From Ornithinibacillus scapharcae TW25 (GTDB lineage Bacteria > Bacillota > Bacilli > Bacillales > Amphibacillaceae): a stretch of DNA of 49,948 nucleotides. The position numbers and the translations under genes were made by a program. Below the pieces are notes generated by a model that worked only from the letters and a program-made list of their open reading frames with translations, did no database searches and was not told the DNA's origin. The stretch is from NCBI RefSeq assembly GCF_000190475.1, contig NZ_AEWH01000014.1, positions 1-49,948 of the forward strand, given 5' to 3'. Below, piece after piece: positions 10,366-19,228 of this stretch (position 1 is the stretch's first letter; every line of letters begins with the position of its first letter).

Positions 10366-11139
10366 TCAGGCTTGTCTAGGATCGATGTATAGTTTTTGAA
10401 TATTTTCTTTCACCTCCGGCTGGTGAAAGGTAATATCATGCATTTGAACCTCTTGTTTAATAACTTCAGAAATCGCGTTTCTATGCTCCTTGACCAGTTG
10501 ATTCTTTAACGTAATCAGAGATAAACGTGGTTTTTCCGCAATTATTTCTGCTAGTTCCAGTGCTTGTCCTAATACCTCTTTACGCGGATAAACTTCAAAT
10601 GGAATGCCTCGTTTTCTTAATTCCTCGCCACGAAACTTCCGAGCACTTATCAAAATGTCTTTAGCCAGTGTAATTCCTAGCTTAGCAGGAAAAATATAGG
10701 TTGAACCAAACCCAGGTGTAAATCCAAAGTTCATAAAGTTAGCTGTATAAACACTTTCCTTAGAAAGAATGATAAAATCTGAGAACAATGCAAACGCCAA
10801 ACCTCCACCTATTGCATGTCCTTGTACAGCAGCTACTACTGGAATTTCACAGTCTAAAGGAAGGCTGTATATATTAGGGATTCCAGGAGAAATCTTATCA
10901 AAATTTGCTTTTCCTTCTTGAATAGCTATTAGGGCATCTTTCGTACCACCTGACGCAAAATAATTATCATACCCGGTAATTACCAATACTTTAAATTTAG
11001 TGTTATGTTTCACTTCTTCAAATGCATCTTTTATTCCTAGCAAAAATTCATTTGTAAAAGTATTTTTGTTTTCTCTATCTTGCATTGTAAGTAATGCAAT
11101 TCCTGGTTTAACTTCCCGTAACTCTACTACCGAATTCAT
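10366..11139 (-). CDS. pksI: Enoyl-CoA hydratase-like decarboxylase of beta-branching (PksI, ECH2)
   Basis: Crotonase-fold protein of 257 aa. It closely resembles remembered B. subtilis PksI along its length: QDRENKNTF, ITGYDNYFASGGT, LDCEIPVVAA, GHAIGGG, ESVYTANFM and FGFTPGFGST. In HMGS cassettes ECH2 decarboxylates the glutaconyl-ACP intermediate to leave a beta-methyl branch. GGGAGG lies eight bases before the ATG, and only three bases separate it from pksH. A 104-bp gap precedes the ACP gene. Confidence 0.9.
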   Translation of the reverse strand: MNSVVELREVKPGIALLTMQDRENKNTFTNEFLLGIKDAFEEVKHNTKFKVLVITGYDNYFASGGTKDALIAIQEGKANFDKISPGIPNIYSLPLDCEIPVVAAVQGHAIGGGLAFALFSDFIILSKESVYTANFMNFGFTPGFGSTYIFPAKLGITLAKDILISARKFRGEELRKRGIPFEVYPRKEVLGQALELAEIIAEKPRLSLITLKNQLVKEHRNAISEVIKQEVQMHDITFHQPEVKENIQKLYIDPRQA

Positions 11140-11142
11140 TGT

Positions 11143-11901
11143 TCAATCCTCCCATGGTAGTACACCATTTTCTACAAATTGATAGATTCGACTCAAGTTA
11201 TCTTTATCCGTAAATATTTGTCGATTAGCAGAAACAGCACTATTTTTACTCTTAATAAGCGTATCATTTAGCTCAGCCATATAGTTCTTATAATGGATAA
11301 CCGCTGATTTTGGAAGCTTTGTTAGACGAGTAAGGTGTTGTTTTAAGAGCAAATTACTATTAGGCTGAAAAGCATCAACTAATCCCCAACTATGGGCCTG
11401 TTTGACATTGATACCATTTGTCTTTAACGTTAAATAGTTTGCTCTTTGATAACCTATTTTTCTAGTTAGAAAAGGTAGAACCATTGCAGGATATAAACCG
11501 AACAATAATTCCGATAAGCTAAATACTGCTGTCTCGTCAGCGATAACGATATCGCTTGCGGCAACAAATCCCACTCCTCCAGCGTTCACATTTCCACGCA
11601 CGTGTGATATGGTAATAAACGGCCCACTCGCCATCTTCAACCACAAGTCATAAAGTACATCTGGTCTATAGGATTGATCACTACTTTGATTTACATCTAC
11701 TTCTTGCAGGTCAGCGCCAAAACAAAATACGTCTTTTGACCCTTCAAATATAACAATACTGCACCTTTCCTCACATATCCTCATCACTTGAGTACATTCT
11801 TTTATTAGTATCTCATTGATTGCGTTCTTTGCCTCAGGTCGATTGAATTGTATAAAACAGATAGGATCTTTAAAATGAACTTTTATTGTTTTCCATTCCA
11901 A
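11143..11901 (-). CDS. pksH: Enoyl-CoA hydratase-like dehydratase of beta-branching (PksH, ECH1)
   Basis: Crotonase-fold protein of 252 aa matching remembered PksH at FNRPEAKNAIN, CFGADLQE, VRGNVNAGGVGFV, SLSELLFGLYPA and the C-terminal VENGVLPWED. In HMGS cassettes ECH1 dehydrates the 3-hydroxy-3-methylglutaryl-ACP intermediate made by the HMGS-like enzyme PksG. No PksG-like gene is present anywhere in the window, so the substrate supply is unexplained. The start is a TTG at 11901 preceded by AGGTG. It is the first biosynthetic gene after the kinase gene; a 46-bp gap leaves little room for a separate promoter. Confidence 0.9.
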   Translation of the reverse strand: MEWKTIKVHFKDPICFIQFNRPEAKNAINEILIKECTQVMRICEERCSIVIFEGSKDVFCFGADLQEVDVNQSSDQSYRPDVLYDLWLKMASGPFITISHVRGNVNAGGVGFVAASDIVIADETAVFSLSELLFGLYPAMVLPFLTRKIGYQRANYLTLKTNGINVKQAHSWGLVDAFQPNSNLLLKQHLTRLTKLPKSAVIHYKNYMAELNDTLIKSKNSAVSANRQIFTDKDNLSRIYQFVENGVLPWED

Positions 11902-11947
11902 TCTTATACACCTACTTGAAATTTTAATAACTATGACCCCTAATTTC

Positions 11948-12838
11948 TTATCTATATAGTGGTAAACTAACGCGGATATCTAATGTATCATCCTCTATAA
12001 TCGCTTGAGTGCTTCCTCCCATCTGCTCGGCAAGAAGCTTCACGATAGCTAAACCAAGTCCACCAGACTTACCTCTTGCTTTGTCTCCGGTATAGAAACG
12101 CTCAAAAAGTCGCTCTCCATCAGAATGTGGTAGATCCCTTACTAGATTTTTGAAAGAAATGATAGCATTATCTTCCACCAGTAGACTCACCTCAATAACC
12201 CCTTTAGTATGTTGAATACAATTTTGTATAAGGTTCTTTATAATTCTCTTAACCAGATGTTTATCTGCTAGTACAAAGATAGATTGTGATTCTGTTAATC
12301 GAATGGACAAATTTTTCTCTTCCAAGTAAGGAATAAAAGTAACAAGACATTCTCCTACTAGACTATTAAGGTTTGTCCTCTCTAAATCAATCTGGGGCTC
12401 TGCATTTGTAAGGTATGAATATTCAAAAAAGTGTTGAATAAGATTCTCTAAATCCTCGGTGTGTTTTTCCGCAATTTTCAGTCTTTTTATTTGCTCTTGA
12501 GACAACTCTTCTCTCTTCATCAACTGCTGATACCCCTTAATAGCTGTAAGTGGCGTGCGCAAATCATGGGAAATATTCACGATTAATTCCCTGAACTTCT
12601 TATCTTCCCGTATTCCCTTAAGGCGGAGATTTTCCTCCACCTTAAGGTACTTATTAATATTCGCTGTTAGTCTATTGATATCTTTATTGATTAACTCAAT
12701 ACTTACAGGCTGACGGGTATTCTCTCTCAACCGTTTTTCAAGTTGCATATTAATTTTACGCACTTGTAGTTGTATAAGTCCGATATAGATGACTAATACA
12801 AAAATTATTACTATCAGTACAACAACTACAATCTTCAC
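11948..12838 (-). CDS. Membrane sensor histidine kinase
   Basis: Protein of 296 aa: a single N-terminal membrane helix (residues 4-25), a linker coiled coil (28-75), a DHp domain with phosphorylatable His91 in NISHDLRTPL, and a HATPase domain (N box LIQNCIQHT, G box GGLGLAIV). There is no sizeable extracellular domain, so it probably senses within the membrane or through the adjacent ABC transporter, as in BceS-type systems. GTG start with GGAAGG nine bases upstream. It follows the permease gene on the same strand and pairs with the response regulator at 14657-15336. Confidence 0.88.
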   Translation of the reverse strand: MKIVVVVLIVIIFVLVIYIGLIQLQVRKINMQLEKRLRENTRQPVSIELINKDINRLTANINKYLKVEENLRLKGIREDKKFRELIVNISHDLRTPLTAIKGYQQLMKREELSQEQIKRLKIAEKHTEDLENLIQHFFEYSYLTNAEPQIDLERTNLNSLVGECLVTFIPYLEEKNLSIRLTESQSIFVLADKHLVKRIIKNLIQNCIQHTKGVIEVSLLVEDNAIISFKNLVRDLPHSDGERLFERFYTGDKARGKSGGLGLAIVKLLAEQMGGSTQAIIEDDTLDIRVSLPLYR

Positions 12839-12855
12839 TTTGATCAGCCTTCCAT

Positions 12856-13656
12856 TTATTTAATTTCTGATTTTTTAAATGCTCCATTAGCAATGCTAAG
12901 CATCCAGACTATAAACAAGAAGCAAACACCGATTGCTTTTAATATGTCGCTAACTTCTGAATCCATTGCTAGCACCTGATTATTAACAGAAAAAGGGGTG
13001 ATGGAAAGAAACTTTTCGATTGCTGTAATCTCTGTCCCTATTCCTCCTAAGATTTGTAATACTAATATAATCCCGAACCCTAAGAATATAACTAAAGAAG
13101 TCTTTCTTAGAACAAATGCTAGAATGATCCCTATACTCATTTGGGATGCATATGCTAGCATCATAACAAACATTATGACAAGCATTTTCCCAATTACTGC
13201 ACCTGTTAAACTTAAATCCGTCTGATTTGCTAATATATGGAGAAATACAGATGCGGAAAACGGTTCGGAAAACTCTGCTCCAGTGGCAAATGCAATGATG
13301 GTAACTACTGCGTAGGGTAAAATCATAAGAAGTACTAATAGATATAGGACGATTGCCTTACTTATAATGACAACTCCTCTACCCATACCACATGAAGAGA
13401 TGGTATCATTGATAGATTTATTGCTAAAATCGCTACAGATATATATCCCTGCTAAAAACGGTCCGACAATTGCTATCGTCATCACATCACTTAATCCCGA
13501 AATAGGACCACTTATTTCCATACCAATCTTTCCTTGTGCTACTAAATAGGACACAAATGTCACAATAGCAGCGGCAGCCCACATAATTAAAAACAGGATT
13601 TTTATAGGTTTAGACTTTTTTAATTTATATAGATCAGCCTGAATGATATTAATCAT
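12856..13656 (-). CDS. ABC transporter permease of the regulator-linked transporter
   Basis: About 266 aa with six predicted membrane helices, of the ABC-2/lantibiotic immunity permease type. The ATG at 13656 (MINIIQADLYKLKKSK) is chosen because GGAGGAG precedes it; the possible upstream TTG at 13671 has no such site. It overlaps the ATPase gene by 8 bp and precedes the kinase gene. The order regulator, ATPase, permease, kinase is typical of self-resistance modules that detect and remove membrane-active compounds. A role in immunity to the polyketide is inferred from position only. Confidence 0.82.
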   Translation of the reverse strand: MINIIQADLYKLKKSKPIKILFLIMWAAAAIVTFVSYLVAQGKIGMEISGPISGLSDVMTIAIVGPFLAGIYICSDFSNKSINDTISSCGMGRGVVIISKAIVLYLLVLLMILPYAVVTIIAFATGAEFSEPFSASVFLHILANQTDLSLTGAVIGKMLVIMFVMMLAYASQMSIGIILAFVLRKTSLVIFLGFGIILVLQILGGIGTEITAIEKFLSITPFSVNNQVLAMDSEVSDILKAIGVCFLFIVWMLSIANGAFKKSEIK

Positions 13657-14572
13657 TCTTTTCTCCTCCAATAACAGAAATAAAATAGTTTTCTAACGTG
13701 TCTCCCTCAACAGAAAAATTGGTTGTAATTATCCCATTCTCAAAAATTGTAGTGGCTACTTTCTTCTTATCATCTACATAATCATATAGCTTAATAGTCT
13801 TGTCAGGCATTAGCTTATAATTTGTTGTCCCTAAATCGTTTTCTAATATTACTAATAGATCCTCTGGTTTTTCACACTCGATAAGAATATGTCTTTGACA
13901 TTTATTCTCTAACTCTCCTAGAGTTAAGGTTTGTTTAATCTCCCCATCATGGATAATAATATAGTCGGTTGCTACCTGATATAATTCTGGTAGATTATGA
14001 CTGGAAATAAGAACCGTAATATGTCTTTCTTCACATAACTTCTTCAGTAATATCCTTATCTCTTTAACCCCTAATGGATCAAGCCCGTTAATTGGCTCGT
14101 CTAGAATCAGTAACTCAGGATTGTTTATCAGTGAAACAGCAATTCCTAATCTCTGTTTCATACCAAGTGAAAAATCTTTCACCTGCTTTTTCCCCGTGTC
14201 TCCCAATCCAACTAACTCAATGAGTTCATCCTCAAGCTCTACATTTGAAATTCCGCGTAAAATTCTATGATACCGGATGTTCTCCTTAGCAGATAAACCT
14301 AAATTGAGACTCGGTGATTCTATCATACATCCTATTCTTTTACGTTCTGCTTGAATTGCTCTAGCACTCTCTTTCCCAAAGAGTTCCATGCTACCGGATG
14401 TAGGGAAGCTAAGTCCCGCTATAACTCTCATTAATGTACTTTTACCTGCCCCATTACTTCCTATTAGTCCATATATTTTTCCGGGGTCTAATGTAATGGA
14501 TACGTTACGTAACGCATCCGTCTGACGAAATGTCTTGGTTAACTCATTTGTTTTTAAAATGTAATCTGCCAC
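13649..14572 (-). CDS. ABC transporter ATP-binding protein, antibiotic-immunity type
   Basis: Protein of 307 aa with Walker A GSNGAGKST near residue 40, signature FSLGMKQRLGIAVSL, Walker B ELLILDEP and H-loop LISSHNLPEL. The overall pattern resembles BcrA/SpaF-like ATPases of bacitracin and lantibiotic immunity transporters. GTG start with GAGGTGATGATGA just upstream. It lies 77 bp after a terminator that overlaps the end of the response regulator gene, and direct repeats in that gap may be the regulator's binding site. Translationally coupled to the permease. Confidence 0.88.
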   Translation of the reverse strand: MADYILKTNELTKTFRQTDALRNVSITLDPGKIYGLIGSNGAGKSTLMRVIAGLSFPTSGSMELFGKESARAIQAERKRIGCMIESPSLNLGLSAKENIRYHRILRGISNVELEDELIELVGLGDTGKKQVKDFSLGMKQRLGIAVSLINNPELLILDEPINGLDPLGVKEIRILLKKLCEERHITVLISSHNLPELYQVATDYIIIHDGEIKQTLTLGELENKCQRHILIECEKPEDLLVILENDLGTTNYKLMPDKTIKLYDYVDDKKKVATTIFENGIITTNFSVEGDTLENYFISVIGGEKND

Positions 14573-14608
14573 TCATCATCACCTCGATACTAACTATAAA
14601 CACTAAAA

Positions 14609-14627
14609 GTTAAGAAAAGGTTAAGAA
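14609..14627. promoter_or_regulatory. Direct repeat GTTAAGAA x2, candidate response-regulator site
   Basis: GTTAAGAA occurs at 14609-14616 and 14620-14627, an 11-bp period, with a looser copy near 14638. OmpR-family regulators usually bind such direct repeats about one helical turn apart. The site lies between the regulator gene and the ABC gene it would control. Confidence 0.5.
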
Positions 14628-14636
14628 ATAAAAAAA

Positions 14637-14663
14637 GGTTTAAGAATTTTTTTTACTTAAACC
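14637..14663 (-). terminator. Terminator overlapping the end of the response regulator gene
   Basis: On the minus strand GGTTTAAG pairs with CTTAAACC across an A-rich loop and is followed by TTTTTTT. The left arm contains the stop codon of the response regulator. It would partly separate the regulator from the ABC and biosynthetic genes. Confidence 0.65.
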
Positions 14664-15336
14664 TTATACAAGCGATATCCTAACCCCCAGACTGTTTCAA
14701 CATAGTCTATTTCCGGATTAATAGTTTTTAATTTATTTCGTAAATTACTGATATGCGTTTTTACCGCATTATCATCTCCTAAGTATTCTTGATTCCATAG
14801 AGATTCGTAGATGTTACTTTTGGAATATACTTTTTCAGGATTTCGCATTAGTAATTCCATAATTAGATATTCCTTGCCGGTAAGTTCTATTTCCACTCCG
14901 GAGATGGTCAGTTGTTTTTTAGTAATATCTAATTCTAAATCTCTATATTTCAAAATGTTATTTGTTTTTTCTGGCTATTATAATGACGCAGGTTAGTCAT
15001 AACCCTAGCTGCAACTTCGCCTAGGTTAAATGGTTTAGTAATATAATCGTCTGCCCCTAAACGCAATAAGTCGATCTTAGTAGTAACCATATTTTTAGCT
15101 GATATGATTATGATCGGTATGTCATGTTGAGAACGTATCTCTTTTAAGATTTCCTCACCACTTTTATATGGAAGCATAATGTCCAATAAAATCAAGTCGT
15201 ATTGATTACGTTGTGCTTCATATAAACCATCCATTCCATCAAGTGCTGTACTCACTTGATATCCTTCACCTTCTAAAGTCTCTGCTAATAATTTACTTAC
15301 ATCTACATTATCTTCAATAATTAATATTTTTTCCAT
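14657..15336 (-). pseudogene. OmpR-family response regulator, split by a -1 frameshift
   Basis: The receiver domain (from ATG 15336, MEKILIIEDN) has the acidic pair ED and phospho-acceptor Asp52 in LILLDIMLP, plus a conserved Lys in DDYITKPF. It runs into a stop at about 14945. The winged-helix DNA-binding domain (14657-14953, KYRDLELDITKKQLT to GLGYRLYKV) is in the -1 frame. Adding one A to the A6 run at about 14964-14969 joins them as SQKKTNNILKYRDLE, a normal linker. As given, the protein would be a bare receiver; a TTG at 14953 could start the DNA-binding half separately. The ATG at 15336 is chosen by family length although its ribosome site is poor. It should regulate this locus. Confidence 0.85.
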
Positions 15337-15384
15337 CGCTCTAGACCAGAAGAAGCGCAGGTTTATACCTAGCACTTAACTTCA

Positions 15385-15415
15385 AACTGTATCTGCTCTT
15401 TTAGAAGATACAGTT
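15385..15415. promoter_or_regulatory. Inverted repeat in the leader of the response regulator
   Basis: AACTGTATCT (15385-15394) and AGATACAGTT (15406-15415) form a perfect 10-bp inverted repeat with an 11-base spacer, about 50 bp upstream of the regulator start. It could be an operator or an RNA hairpin. The rest of 15416-15713 is AT-rich spacer between divergent genes with no gene visible. Confidence 0.45.
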
Positions 15416-15713
15416 ATTTCTCCTTTCCTCAAAAGTCTATTTTACTAGTGTAATATTGAATGAACATACGTTATTTTAAATTTCTCATTTAAATAAGAGA
15501 GGTTTAAATCTGGTATAAGAGAAAATATATTTCATTGTCTTATATCGCTAAGCCATTACCCTCTTCCATTATAATTATAATACAATTTTTCCATATTGTA
15601 GTTGATAATTTACATAATTTATTGAAAAGTCTATATTTAAGATAATAGTACTATATAAATGAATTAATTATATCTATTGATTATATTTTTATGTATTTCT
15701 TCGTAAAGATAGT

Positions 15714-15727
15714 TATAAGCGATAACG
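15714..15727 (+). promoter_or_regulatory. cre-like CcpA site ahead of cstA
   Basis: TATAAGCGATAACG matches the remembered cre consensus TGNAARCGNWWWCA at 12 of 14 positions and lies about 30 bp before the cstA start. Carbon catabolite control of cstA is expected in Bacillaceae. It is also part of the imperfect palindrome TAAGCG-ATAA-CGCTTA. Confidence 0.45.
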
Positions 15728-15755
15728 CTTAAAAAACATAGGGAGAGTGATTAAC

Positions 15756-17207
15756 ATGATTACATTTCTAATCGCAGTTGCTGCATTGGTCATTGCTTAT
15801 TTCACCTATGGGAAATATATCGAAAAAGTATTTGGACCAAATGCAGAAAGACCAACACCAGCTTATTCTAATAAAGACGGTGTTGATTATGTACCGATGA
15901 ATAAACAGAAAAATGCATTGATACAACTATTGAATATTGCCGGTACTGGTCCTATTTTTGGACCAATCATGGGGGCTTTATATGGACCAGTGGCTTTCCT
16001 ATGGATTGTACTTGGTTCTATATTCGCTGGAGCTGTGCATGATTACTTAACAGGTATGATTTCCATTCGAAATCGAGGCGCTCATATTCCTGAGCTTGCT
16101 GGGAAGTTTTTGGGGAAAATATCTCGACATCTCGTTAACTTCTTTGCGTTACTATTATTGTTACTAGTTGGGACTGTTTTTGTTACGACACCAGCGTCCT
16201 TATTACATAACTTAATTGATGGTAAAATTGCTGTAATTGCAATTGTTTTATTCATCTTTATTTACTATCTCTTATCTACTATTCTTCCAATTGACAAGAT
16301 AATTGGACGGATTTATCCGTTCTTCGGAGCAGTGTTACTAGTAGGTACAATAGGGGTAGGTGGAGCATTATTAATATCAGACTACCCCATTCCTGAATTA
16401 TCTTTATCAAACTGGCATCCAGCTGACCTACCAATTTTCCCAATCTTATTTCTAACCATTACTTGTGGTGCTTTATCTGGTTTTCATGCAACTCAATCTC
16501 CGCTTATTTCCAGAACGACTCAAAATGAAAAACAAGGGCGTTATATCTTTTACGGTATGATGGTTGCTGAAGGTATCATTGCAATGATTTGGGCAGCTGC
16601 TGCAATGAGTTTATTTGATGGCCAAGGTCTTCAAGGGTTAATTAATCAAGGTACTGCCTCCCTTGTAGTGAATGAAGTATCCATGACATTACTTGGTGCG
16701 GTTGGAGGTACAATTGCTGTGCTTGGTGCAGTAGTATTACCAATAACCTCTGGTGATACAGCATTCCGCGCAGCACGTAATATTATCGCCGACTATATTA
16801 GAATGGATCAAATCAAAGTGGTAAAACGTTTAGCGATTGCAATTCCAATGTTTGTGGTTTCTTACTGGTTAACGACTATTGATTTTAATATCCTATGGCG
16901 TTATTTTTCATTTGCCAACCAAGGTACCGCAGCACTGGCCCTCTGGATTGGTACGATGTATTTATTTGTGAAAAAGAAGAATTATTTCATCGCACTTGTC
17001 CCTGCCATATTTATTACGGATATGGTATTTACTTATATCTTATATGATAGTAATCTTGGTTTTGGTTTATCTTACCAAGCAGCACATATAGGCGGAATCA
17101 TCATGACTTTATTCATTGTTGCCTTATTTTTCTGGAAGGGGAATAAGAACAGAAGTGAAAAATTGTCTGTTGATATGGAGGTACCTCCAACTCGAAAAGC
17201 AGGGTAA
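15756..17207 (+). CDS. cstA: Carbon starvation protein CstA family (pyruvate/peptide transporter)
   Basis: Integral membrane protein of 483 aa with about 13 hydrophobic segments. Hallmarks of the CstA family are the N-terminal NIAGTGPIFGPIMGALYGP, the AGAVHDYLTGMISIRNRG segment and GALSGFHATQSPLISRT. The family imports pyruvate or peptides when preferred carbon runs out. I choose the ATG at 15756 (MITFLIAVAAL) because GGGAG lies ten bases upstream, rather than the GTG at 15747. It is a single-gene unit with its own terminator and a cre-like element in front. At this length it is the short (about 480 aa) form of the family. Confidence 0.9.
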   Translation: MITFLIAVAALVIAYFTYGKYIEKVFGPNAERPTPAYSNKDGVDYVPMNKQKNALIQLLNIAGTGPIFGPIMGALYGPVAFLWIVLGSIFAGAVHDYLTGMISIRNRGAHIPELAGKFLGKISRHLVNFFALLLLLLVGTVFVTTPASLLHNLIDGKIAVIAIVLFIFIYYLLSTILPIDKIIGRIYPFFGAVLLVGTIGVGGALLISDYPIPELSLSNWHPADLPIFPILFLTITCGALSGFHATQSPLISRTTQNEKQGRYIFYGMMVAEGIIAMIWAAAAMSLFDGQGLQGLINQGTASLVVNEVSMTLLGAVGGTIAVLGAVVLPITSGDTAFRAARNIIADYIRMDQIKVVKRLAIAIPMFVVSYWLTTIDFNILWRYFSFANQGTAALALWIGTMYLFVKKKNYFIALVPAIFITDMVFTYILYDSNLGFGLSYQAAHIGGIIMTLFIVALFFWKGNKNRSEKLSVDMEVPPTRKAG

Positions 17208-17241
17208 TAGATCAATGAACTGATGTTCACGAGTATGAATG

Positions 17242-17277
17242 AAACCAGTAAACCATGGCAAGCATGTTTACTGGTTT
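17242..17277 (+). terminator. Intrinsic terminator after cstA
   Basis: AAACCAGTAAAC (17242-17253) and GTTTACTGGTTT (17266-17277) form a perfect 12-bp stem followed by T-rich sequence on the plus strand. It also lies at the end of the opposing gene at 17286, so it may serve both directions. Confidence 0.85.
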
Positions 17278-17285
17278 TCATTTAT

Positions 17286-17591
17286 TTACGTATTATTTTC
17301 CAAATCAGCACGTTTTATCTTAAAAATTCCTATGAGTAAAAGTACAAGTCCTACTAGAAATATTAGTGGCATGACAATTCCTATCGCGATAAGTCCAGCA
17401 AGAATACCAGATGGGGCATCTGGGAATATGAGAATAAATAAATAGATACTTAATGGTAACCCTAGCATTTTGGGGAGTAAAATCATTGTCACTAATCCCC
17501 ATATAATAAACTTTACTTTTTTGCTTCTTTTTATCGTAACTAGGATTGTTATCACAATCACAACTAATAATGGAATAAGATATTCTGTCAT
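17286..17591 (-). CDS. Small hypothetical membrane protein
   Basis: Protein of 101 aa, almost entirely hydrophobic, with three predicted membrane helices (about residues 4-20, 28-58 and 65-90) and basic connecting residues (KRSKKVK). No recognisable family. GGGGGAAGTGGT precedes the ATG, a good ribosome site. It stands alone between the cstA terminator and the amidohydrolase gene. It is probably real because of the ribosome site and the uninterrupted membrane topology, but no function is suggested. Confidence 0.65.
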   Translation of the reverse strand: MTEYLIPLLVVIVITILVTIKRSKKVKFIIWGLVTMILLPKMLGLPLSIYLFILIFPDAPSGILAGLIAIGIVMPLIFLVGLVLLLIGIFKIKRADLENNT

Positions 17592-17712
17592 ACCACTTCC
17601 CCCTTATTTATCCTATGAAGATCCGATGATATTTATCTGTTATACGATTTATTTCGCAATTGGTTCCGTTTAATTGGGGGTATGCTGGTATGGATAGATT
17701 TATTTTTTCAAA

Positions 17713-17756
17713 AAAACACTCACAAAAATTTTACTATCCATATTTGTGAGTGTTTT
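17713..17756 (-). terminator. Intrinsic terminator after the amidohydrolase gene
   Basis: AAAACACTCACAAA (17713-17726) and TTTGTGAGTGTTTT (17743-17756) form a 14-bp stem, followed on the minus strand by TTTTTTTGAAAA. It begins eight bases past the stop codon. Confidence 0.85.
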
Positions 17757-17763
17757 GATTTCA

Positions 17764-19110
17764 TTAATTTCTAACACCATCTACATGAATCGCTTCCCAT
17801 TCCTTGATAAATGCTTGTATTGATTGGTTAACCTCTTCCTCGCTTGGGACACTTTGCAATATTTCCTCTTGATTGTATAATTTTCCACCTTTCATGATAA
17901 GGTCTATTTCCTTTGTGTGCTTAATATTCTCTAATGGATTCTCATTTAGAATTATTAGGTCTGCTATTTTCCCCTCTTGGATTGAGCCAATCTCATCTAG
18001 ATTAATAGACTTGGCCGCATTGACCGTTGCTGCTTGTAGAGCTTCCAATTCTGTGAAGCCAATTTCCACAAAGATTTCTAGTTCGCGGTGCAATGCCATT
18101 CCAGGGTATGTAAACATTAAGGCTGGAGTATCCGTTCCAGCTACAACCGTTCCACCCATATCATAATAGGTCTTTGCGATTGCTTTTGTTAAATTGTTTA
18201 TCGTAGCAGTTCTTAGTTTTACTGTATCTACATATTCTGTATTACTTTTCCACTCTTTCATAAGAAGATTATTATTTTCTATTGCACGTATTACACTATT
18301 ATCCGGTGCCCAATAATCCGGATATAGCATGGACTGATCAAAACAAACCATAGTTGGACATAATTTCACATTGTATCCTAGCATTTTCTCACATAGTTTC
18401 TTTACTTTATCTTGATCTGGATTATCCCAGTCTATATGACTCCACTCGTCTTGGTCCACTAATGGATTCCAGCCTTTATAAAGTTCCTGTGCAAATCCAG
18501 ATGCATGCTCTAACCAATTAACCCCTAATTCCGCTGCATCTAATGCAGTTAGTTCCTTAGAATTTACTAAATCACAGGCAACCTCCAAGTTATACTTTTT
18601 CGCCTCATCTGCAGCCGCTTCCATCACATCTCTTTTTATCCATCCGTACAGCTTTATAAACTTCGCACCTACTTCTACTTGCCTACGAACCTCTTTTCTT
18701 GCTTCTTCTGGATCATCTGTTACGCAATTACCATAGCTGTTTGGCCCCCATTGACCAGGTGTTCCATCAATCATTCTATCTGAAGCATAAATTCTTGGTG
18801 TAGGTGCATCATCCGGTTTTTCAATTAAGTTCTTTAGTAAGAGAACATTTCCTGCTGCATTTCGTACTGTCGTTACCCCTGAAGCAACAAAATGGGGCGC
18901 ATAACTTGCATTAATATGACAATGCATATCAATTAGTCCAGGAATAATATATTTACCTTTTACATCAATAGTCTCCATTTCCTCTGGTAATACTTCATCC
19001 TGTGTATAGATTCTTTTAATCTTACTTCCTTCCACTTCGATAGCTCCTACGAAAGATACACCATTGTCTACATCGATAATCGTTCCATTATGAATTAATA
19101 AATTCTTCAT
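17764..19110 (-). CDS. Metal-dependent amidohydrolase
   Basis: TIM-barrel hydrolase of 448 aa. Metal-binding features are DMHCHI near residue 63, a candidate bridging lysine in FIKLYGW, a histidine in WLEHASG and the final aspartate in AGTDTPA. A small N-terminal beta domain (IDVKGKYIIPGLIDMH) and its C-terminal completion (GKIADLIILNENPL) are typical. The family cleaves C-N bonds in rings or dipeptides (imidazolonepropionase/prolidase-like branch); the substrate is unknown. GAGGAGG lies ahead of the ATG. It is divergent from the Rgg-type regulator at 19229, which may control it. Confidence 0.85.
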   Translation of the reverse strand: MKNLLIHNGTIIDVDNGVSFVGAIEVEGSKIKRIYTQDEVLPEEMETIDVKGKYIIPGLIDMHCHINASYAPHFVASGVTTVRNAAGNVLLLKNLIEKPDDAPTPRIYASDRMIDGTPGQWGPNSYGNCVTDDPEEARKEVRRQVEVGAKFIKLYGWIKRDVMEAAADEAKKYNLEVACDLVNSKELTALDAAELGVNWLEHASGFAQELYKGWNPLVDQDEWSHIDWDNPDQDKVKKLCEKMLGYNVKLCPTMVCFDQSMLYPDYWAPDNSVIRAIENNNLLMKEWKSNTEYVDTVKLRTATINNLTKAIAKTYYDMGGTVVAGTDTPALMFTYPGMALHRELEIFVEIGFTELEALQAATVNAAKSINLDEIGSIQEGKIADLIILNENPLENIKHTKEIDLIMKGGKLYNQEEILQSVPSEEEVNQSIQAFIKEWEAIHVDGVRN

Positions 19111-19228
19111 TTATTTCTCCTCCTCAATGATATAACTGTATTTATTATTCTGATTTTATTGTATATTGATAACAACAATAGATTTGTAAAATTGTCATAT
19201 AGTGGAATTTTTTCACAGGGGGTTCGAA

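Noticed and set aside
8694-11901. Fatty acid or beta-oxidation operon
   Set aside because: The Ser-for-Cys ketosynthase and the close PksH/PksI patterns beside a type I synthase fit polyketide beta-branching much better.
14941-14975. Programmed -1 frameshift in the response regulator
   Set aside because: The zero-frame codons are CAG-AAA-AAA-CAA, which do not form a proper X-XXY-YYZ heptamer; homopolymer error or mutation is simpler.
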